Source: Tamarix chinensis (taxonomy: Eukaryota; Streptophyta; Magnoliopsida; Caryophyllales; Tamaricaceae). From it: a stretch of 64,000 nt of DNA. The translations under genes and the position numbers were made by a program. The notes under the pieces were generated by a model, which was not told the origin of the DNA, did not search any database, and saw only the letters and a program-made list of their open reading frames with translations. Position 1 is the stretch's first letter. Each line of letters begins with the position of its first letter. The DNA is taken from positions 44,147,415 through 44,211,414 of the forward strand of contig CM060175.1 in the NCBI GenBank assembly GCA_030549775.1. The letters run 5' to 3'. Below, piece after piece: positions 57,916 to 64,000 of this stretch.

Positions 57916-58626
57916 TGCTCACATGGATTGATAAAAGTCATGGTGTGAATCGGATTCTGATAAGAGATTAATTAAGTGATTAATCCAGATTATTCATGGG
58001 CCTTTGTACGTACTTTTACCTGGTTGATCATATGCATTTATGATTGTGTTCTTCTATTTTTCTGCATGATTTATGTGCTTATGTGTAGGCCTTAGTGCTC
58101 GGTTACCTTATTCAGTACGTAGCGTATTGATCACCCTTTTCATGGGTGCTGCTCATTCCCACGAGTAGTATGCTCTTCTGATATCCGGTGGGGCTGAGTG
58201 TTGAGCATGTTTGGCTCAAAGTTTGAGAGAGTTGTGGCCATATTCTGTCTTTATGTAACCTCTATTTCTCCTTGTTATTCCTTTTGTTTTGGATTTTTTG
58301 AAATTAAATATTAATGTTTGTAGCTATTAATCCTTTCGAGGAATTTTGATTTCGCACTCTGATTTCTATCTTATTATTGATTCATGATTCTTTACGCGTA
58401 GTCTGATTTTTAATGAATGATCTTTCGAGTTCTTTTATGAACTGTTGGTTTGAATTTAATGTAAATCTTTTCTTAGCCTTAGCACTTGGTACTGGAACGG
58501 TCGGAGAGAATCAATCTGGTACTAAGTGTGGCGGTAACATCTCCAGAATTCACGGGTTTTAAATTAAGTATTTTAATTACTTCCGCTTTAAAAAAGAAGT
58601 AGTGAATTTTGGGGTGTTACAATAAG

Positions 58627-58845
58627 GATAAATGGAAACCCCACACATGGTTAGCAAATAAAAAGGATTAATATGGAAGGAATATGTGAATGCCTTGCTT
58701 GTTCCTTATATGGGCCTTGTGTTATCACTTATCCTCATGAATAATCTATTAATCATGAAAAGCAAAAGATAATCAAGTTTTGTATCGGTCTGGGTTACCC
58801 AATTGTTAATTAGCTACAAGGGATTAGTCTACCTTTGGGTGTTTA
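58627..58845 (+). repeat. G-type LTR fragment, continued
   Basis: 'gtctgggttaccc' and 'ggattagtcta' match 32160-32200 of the G 5' LTR, showing that LTR C split this LTR. Confidence 0.6.
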
Positions 58846-59735
58846 TGAAATGCCCAAAAAATAATTATTTTAAGAGGTATAATTAAATAAGGAATTATTA
58901 GGGAATTAATTTAATTAATTATTTTATTTGAAATGGGAATGATTTATATAGGGAAAATTCATAAGGAATTTGCAAATATTTTTATAAGGGAAAATTTGGG
59001 CTTTTTGCTAATTAAAAAGGAATTTGGGAATAATCTTTTAAAAACCCTAAATTAGCCCAAAAAGAAAATTTAATATTATTTTATTTAAATATTTTTATTT
59101 AAATACCCAAAATATTCTAATAATCTTATTTGACCCCAACCTACTTAAACATTTCTTTTCCTTTTTTCCTTTTCCTTTTTCCTTCTTCATTTTTCTTTCT
59201 TTTTCTTCTACTTTCCGATTGGGCCTGTCGCAGCCCAATCTCTCTTTTTCCTTCCTCCCTTCCACGACCAATCTAACTCTTCTTTTCTTTCTTTCCTTCG
59301 GTAGCCGAAATGCTACGTTCTACGTCTTTTTCCCCTTAAATGCTGCGTTCCATTTAAAACCATTATACCCTTTTCCAAACGGCCTGGTTTGTCTCCTTTT
59401 TCTTTTCTTTCTTTTTCCCCCAACTGCTCAATTCACCTCCTTCTTCCTCCTTCCTCCTCCGCCGACGACCTGCACCTTTGAAGCTCCAAAAATGGCTTCG
59501 CTGGCCACACTAAATTTGACTGGTCGTTTCCCCTCTCTTTCTCTTCCCCTTGACTCGTAGTTCAGCATGATCTAACCCGTTTTCCTTTTCTCCTACATGA
59601 AGTCCTCCTTTTCCTTCGTGAAAGGTCGAACACGACCCTAAAATTGTGTTGGCCGATTAACACCACTGGCTACCCCAAACCCTACCTGCATTATCCTCCT
59701 CTCGACCCCCAGAACCCTAGCTTCCCCTCTAAACT

Positions 59736-59744
59736 CTATAAATA
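59736..59744 (+). promoter_or_regulatory. TATA box of LTR E
   Basis: CTATAAATACCCC, same context as LTR B. Confidence 0.65.
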
Positions 59745-60828
59745 CCCCTTTTTTGGTTTATTTCAAAACTTTTTCCCTGAAACCCTAAGAGCCTACCCTG
59801 TGCACCACTATGACTTCAAACGACCTTTCCTCCGCCGTCAGCCAACTACACCGCCACCTCTGCCTACCTAAGTCTTCCTTGCACCGCCCTCTAACTAACT
59901 GAGCCACCCATCTCCCTTGACTCTTCTCGCACGAGCCACCACACTCGTGCAATGTTCCCTGCCCATCAAACCAAATATTACACCCGCAACTCCTCGAGTC
60001 ACTATCCGCCACCACATCTGCCGCTTTTACTACCTTCTACACCACCTAAAAGTTACGACTAATTTTCCTCAACCTAGCCATACCCTTCTTTTCTCCTTTC
60101 TCCTCCTCCTCCCCTCTATTTCTTCTTCTCTTCCTTTTAGCCGCCACCTCTACTGTCGTGTGCCACTGCCACTTGCTGCGCCACAACCCTCACTTTACTC
60201 CTCTCAGCCTAGGCTACCACCAACACCTCATTCTCTTCCTTTTCTTCTCAAACCTCAACTTTTTCATTTTCTAACCTCTTTTCTAGCCACCGCCACTGCT
60301 ACCATGCACCACTGTCGGTGCCACCCCATCTCCACTAACTCAGCCTTTTTCCCCTATTTATTTAAGTTTATTCTATTTTATTACAATATTTATCAATTAT
60401 TTGATAATTTATATTATTATTATCATTATCGTTATTGTTATTATTAGAGGTAATATTAATGTTATATTTTCTTGACAGGGTCGAGAGTAGGAATAAATTA
60501 TTTAAGTTGTTAGTTTCAAATTATTGTTATTAATAGTATTATTATAAGTTTTATTATCATTATTAACATTATTATTAATATTATTATTATTTTATTATTA
60601 CTATTATTTATCTAAGGAGGCTCAAAGCCCTATTTTATGTTAATGATTCGCATACTCTTATTTTATTATTACTATTACTATTTCTACTATTATTAATATC
60701 TTTATTATTATTAATATTATTATAAGTAATATGTGTTATTAATATTACTATTATTATTATTATTAAATAGTACCTTCATTATTTAGAGATAGGGTCGAAA
60801 ACCCTACCTTGTATTTTTCTAGACTTAA

Positions 60829-60884
<56 letters not shown>
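60829..60884 (+). repeat. (TTA)n microsatellite in LTR E
   Basis: Near-perfect run; the leucine-rich frame over it (60809-61000) is not a gene. Confidence 0.9.
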
Positions 60885-61160
60885 CATCATTATTAGCATT
60901 ATTTTGGTGGAGGGTAGAAACCCTTATATCAGCATCCATTCTGAATTACATTAATATTATTATTAGTACTTTTAGTAGTATTTCGTATAGTTATGATTAG
61001 TATAGTATTATTTTATTTAAAAGCCAAGTCTTAGGATAAGTTAGTAAATAATAGTATTTTTAGGAGGGAACATAATTCTAGTTTTTCCCTCATAATAGGT
61101 GAGACCATTCAAAGCCCTTAAGAGGTATAGGAGTGTGCTCCAAGACTGGTGATGTTTTAG

Positions 61161-61162
61161 GT
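61161..61162 (+). other. Splice-donor-like site, LTR E
   Basis: TTTTAG|GTAAGG in the shared context; the acceptor side lies beyond the LTR F insertion. Confidence 0.4.
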
Positions 61163-62039
61163 AAGGGGTGCAAGGCCATTTGTGTAATATGTGATTCATA
61201 TTCCATGCACACCATGTGATATGAATTATAATGTATTTTATGTGTAATTTTATAATTGTTCTACATGCAGCTTCATATGGAGTTGATGTAAGTTCGTGCA
61301 ATAAATTATGGCATGCATATTATGTGTATGGGTTGTGTTATTGTCATGGTATGGTGTGGCCCATAAGACATGTTGTAACACCCCCAAAATTCACTACTGA
61401 AAAATTTCGTTTTATTAAAAGATAATTGCGGAAGCAGATTAATAAAACGTGAACTTTGGGAGTATTACCGCCACACTTAGTACCAGACCGGTTCACTCAT
61501 ACCGTTCCAGTACCAAGTGCTAAGGCTAAGAAAATGAAATACAGCTTGAAAGAAATTCAACACACACAAATCAGAGTAGCGCATCAAATCGCTTACAAGA
61601 ATAAAATCCACCAACGGTGGTTACAGTAACACATAACATTAAAACCAGGAATTTAAAGGGAAAGAGAAAACCCTAACGATACCGGATAACTCCTTACTCT
61701 CTTTCCCGTAGCCCACTTGAGTAGCACCTGAAAATACCTGCAAGGGCACTGCCCATTGAATAGGCAGGGGCCCCATAAAGGGAATCCCTTCAGTACTACG
61801 GTACTGAGTAATCCTTTAATACCACACTTAAAGACAGGCCCGCATACGGCACATAATGCAAGCTACACACATAAATAATGAGAGGTGCACACATAACAAT
61901 AAAATGCATAATAATTCATAAATCACGATCGATACTTTGGGCCTTAAGCCATGTCATAGTGTAAGATCAATACATTCGGGCCTTAAGCCATTATTCCGTC
62001 ATCATTCCATCAATCTCATATTTTATATCCATGTGAGTA

Positions 62040-62450
62040 CGAGAACCCCACTATTATAGCCGGTGGACCGGAAGTAAACACACAGGGCAGAACGCCTCTG
62101 ACCACTATTATAGCCGGTGGACCGGTTTGGCCTCGACTCACATGGTGTTCCACTATAAGTGATTAGTATTTTTCCATAATTTTATTCACATACAATACTG
62201 GTTTTATTGAGCTTGGGACCCCCACTATTTTAGGCGGTGGACCGGAATATATATAATATCATCATCCAGGGCACAACGCTCCTGGCCACTATTATAACCG
62301 GTGGACCGGTACTCATAATCACATACCAGGGCAATACGCTCCTGGACCACTATTATATCCGGTGGACCGGTACTCAATATCACATACCAGGGCAACACGC
62401 TCCTGGACCACTATTATAACCGGTGGACCGGTACTCAATATCATAATCAT
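62040..62450 (-). repeat. Hairpin-unit array of LTR F
   Basis: Units with CCGGTGGACCGG (palindromic arms CCGGT/ACCGG) and CCAGG...CCTGG stems ('ccagggcaacacgctcctgg' at 62387-62406) on the + strand view. Confidence 0.8.
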
Positions 62451-63124
62451 CTAGGCCCGGCTCATTAATATTCCACTTTCAATAATAGTATCTTTCCTTT
62501 TCTTTAATCAGCACATCAATCATATTTATTTGCCTCGAACGGGAGATCAATACCCCGGGACACAAAGGTACACCGGTCGTACCGGTGCATATCAGCTACT
62601 CAGTACCCTTCAACCACGAACCCAAGGACGCAAAGGTACCCTGGTCGTACTGGTGCATAAAGTTAACTCAGTACCCTACCGACAAGGACACCTAATCCAT
62701 AAGTATGCATACCCCCTAACTAGGTCCGTAGAGCTAGAAAGAGTAAGATATAGGGCCTGGCTGGGGCACAAAGGCACACCAGCAAATACCAGAATAATCG
62801 TGGACTAAACCACGTCCTTAGGGTAGCGACCCCTAAGGAGTCACCATTCCCGATCTCGAGGTCTTTCACTTTAAGTAATAGTGTCTTAATTAAAGTGATC
62901 ACAAAAAGCACAACAATCGGATACTTATTCACTTTCAATCGTTCCGATATCATTAATCGTTTCTTATTCAGATGATTATCTAGGATATCACAAAGAAATC
63001 ATTAAGGCCATACTAATTATCAAATACTCTTACTTGGCTAATCAGCATTATTTGAATCATATTATAATGTTCCACAATCTCAAAGACATGTTAGGTACAA
63101 ATTACTCATTTGCCCTTTACTTAT

Positions 63125-63990
63125 ATAATTGTTAAGTATCCATTCATTACTTGGCAAATTACCACATTACCCTTTAGGTTGCATAGTTACCAAATTACCT
63201 CTTCCTCGGTTTATGTTATTAAGTTATCTCCTACGCTTTTTAGATCACCATTCACCCTTCATAATTATTAACCTTAACATATTTCCCTTTTTGGTTGGTC
63301 AAATTACCAAATCGCCCTTCTCCTTTGTTATAATTACTAAATTGCCCTTGAGTTGGATAATTTACCAAGTTACCCTCCTTTATTATCGTAGTCACCATTT
63401 TACCCCTTTAGTTGGTTAAATAATTATTAATTTACCCTTTAGTTGGCTAAATTACCAAATTGCCCCTTTAGTTGGATAAATTACCAAATTGCCCTTCTCC
63501 TTTACCATAATTACCATTCTACCCTTCTCAATTATTATAATTACCTTTTTACCCTTTTTTAATTATCATAAATCCCAAATTACCCTTCTTCATAATTACA
63601 AATATTAATTTACCCTTCTTCATAACTTTAATTACCATATTGCCCTTCTCCATTATTAAATTACCATAATGCCCTTTTATTGATTTATTTACCAAATTAC
63701 CCTTCTCTATTATCATAATTGTCCAATTACCCCTTTTTAATCATACTTTAATTATTCATTTATCCTTTATCGTTATCATTATTACCAAGTTACCCCTTAC
63801 TACCGAGTTTACCATAATATTCTTTTTATTTACAAAATTTCTCTTCTACCCCTTACTTTCAAATTACCATAATATCTTTTTATTTACAAAATTACCACAA
63901 TACATTTTTTTTATTTATAAAATTACCATAACACTCCTTTTACTTCACAAATTACTATTTTACCCTTTCACATCCAAAATTACCATCTTT
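63125..63990 (+). repeat. Degenerate ~25-35 bp tandem repeat: 'aattaccaaattgccctt'
   Basis: At least 20 variants of ATTACC-A-ATTRCCCTT spaced irregularly up to the window end. Traces in LTR J at 18650-18740. Small frames here are not genes. Confidence 0.85.
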
Positions 63991-64000
63991 ATCTTTCCTT

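Larger units (their letters stand above)
53788..58621 (+). mobile_element. LTR C: complete solo LTR, 4834 bp
   Basis: TGAAATGCCCC / GGGGTGTTACA ends with exact ATAAG duplication. Pyrimidine/GC-rich block 54080-55150 with TATA at 54682-54690, TTA block 55240-55800, donor-like site 56057, minisatellite 56340-56600, hairpin array 57470-57915, palindrome 58113-58129, terminal hairpin 58483-58528. Differs from A and B by loss of the acceptor-like site near 58180 and by an extra stretch of 'ggtttggagtggctaatta' repeats at 56960-57100. ORFs in the GC-rich block (54087-55154) and the minisatellite (56353-56759) are not genes. Confidence 0.92.
58846..61373 (+). mobile_element. LTR E: left part of a solo LTR-type copy, interrupted by LTR F
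   Basis: Starts TGAAATGCCC after GTTTA (58841-58845, expected target duplication; partner outside the window). Carries pyrimidine-rich block 59140-60340, TATA 59736-59744, TTA block 60400-60885, donor-like site 61161, then breaks at 61373 where A-type copies would continue with the GACATG.. segment. The ORFs at 59219-60447 come from the pyrimidine-rich block. Confidence 0.85.
61374..64000 (-). mobile_element. LTR F: minus-oriented copy inserted in LTR E (runs off window end)
   Basis: Starts TGTAACACCCCC at 61374 after CATGT (61369-61373, expected target duplication). Terminal hairpin 61474-61519, acceptor-like site 61738, palindrome 61791-61806 and hairpin array 62040-62450 match LTR D. From about 62540 it differs: a ~70-bp tandem pair with CACCGGT-CGT-ACCGGTG palindrome, then a block shared with LTR J (62745-62920) and a long degenerate repeat. 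It may be a subfamily linking the A-E type with the G/J type. Confidence 0.8.

Overview
This window is an intergenic, repeat-dominated stretch of a seed-plant nuclear genome, probably a eudicot (inference; no species is claimed). It is AT-rich and I find no host protein-coding gene. Readable content is Ty3/gypsy LTR retrotransposons of two lineages, a 5S-rRNA-carrying Cassandra-type TRIM, four L1-like LINEs with plant zf-RVT tails, and LTR-derived microsatellites and minisatellites. All element ORFs carry stops, frameshifts or lost key residues. I label elements A to J. For LTR family A-F, + orientation means the same direction as element G, whose integrase reads +.

Layout: 1-3416, a minus-strand gag-only LTR element (I). 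3417-7984, old LTR-like debris. 7985-28127, an old solo LTR (J, minus, with CTATC target duplication on both sides) that split a decayed plant-transposon-type ORF and was later invaded by LINE1 (8090-~10740), LINE2 (~10911-11607), solo LTR A (12027-16951), Cassandra (17336-18193), solo LTR D (19059-23873) and LINE3 (24230-26767). 28128-29976, remainder of the split ORF and pyrimidine-rich debris. 29977-37192, a Tekay/Del-like chromovirus (G) with long 5' LTR, decayed integrase plus chromodomain and the start of a 3' LTR. 37193-42085, solo LTR B. 42748-~51440, a second gypsy element (H) with gag-PR-RT-RNase H-IN, split by LINE4 (46637-48812). ~51441-58845, a G-type LTR fragment with a duplicated promoter region, holding solo LTR C (53788-58621). 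58846-61373, LTR E, itself interrupted by LTR F (61374 to the window end).

Four LTRs of one ~4.8-4.9 kb family (A, B, C, D) have exact 5-bp target duplications and TG...CA ends, so they are solo LTRs. They share a module order: pyrimidine-rich promoter block, TATA box, TTA microsatellite, a conserved splice-donor-like site, two minisatellites, an array of ~48-bp units whose hairpin stems change in a compensatory way, a CAGTACG-TAG-CGTACTG palindrome, a splice-acceptor-like site and a ~46-nt terminal hairpin. The covarying hairpin array inside an apparent intron of a very long LTR is the most unusual signal in the window.

Relative ages follow from nesting: the split ORF is older than J, J is older than A, D, Cassandra and LINE1-3; H is older than LINE4; the G-type LTR is older than C and E; E is older than F.
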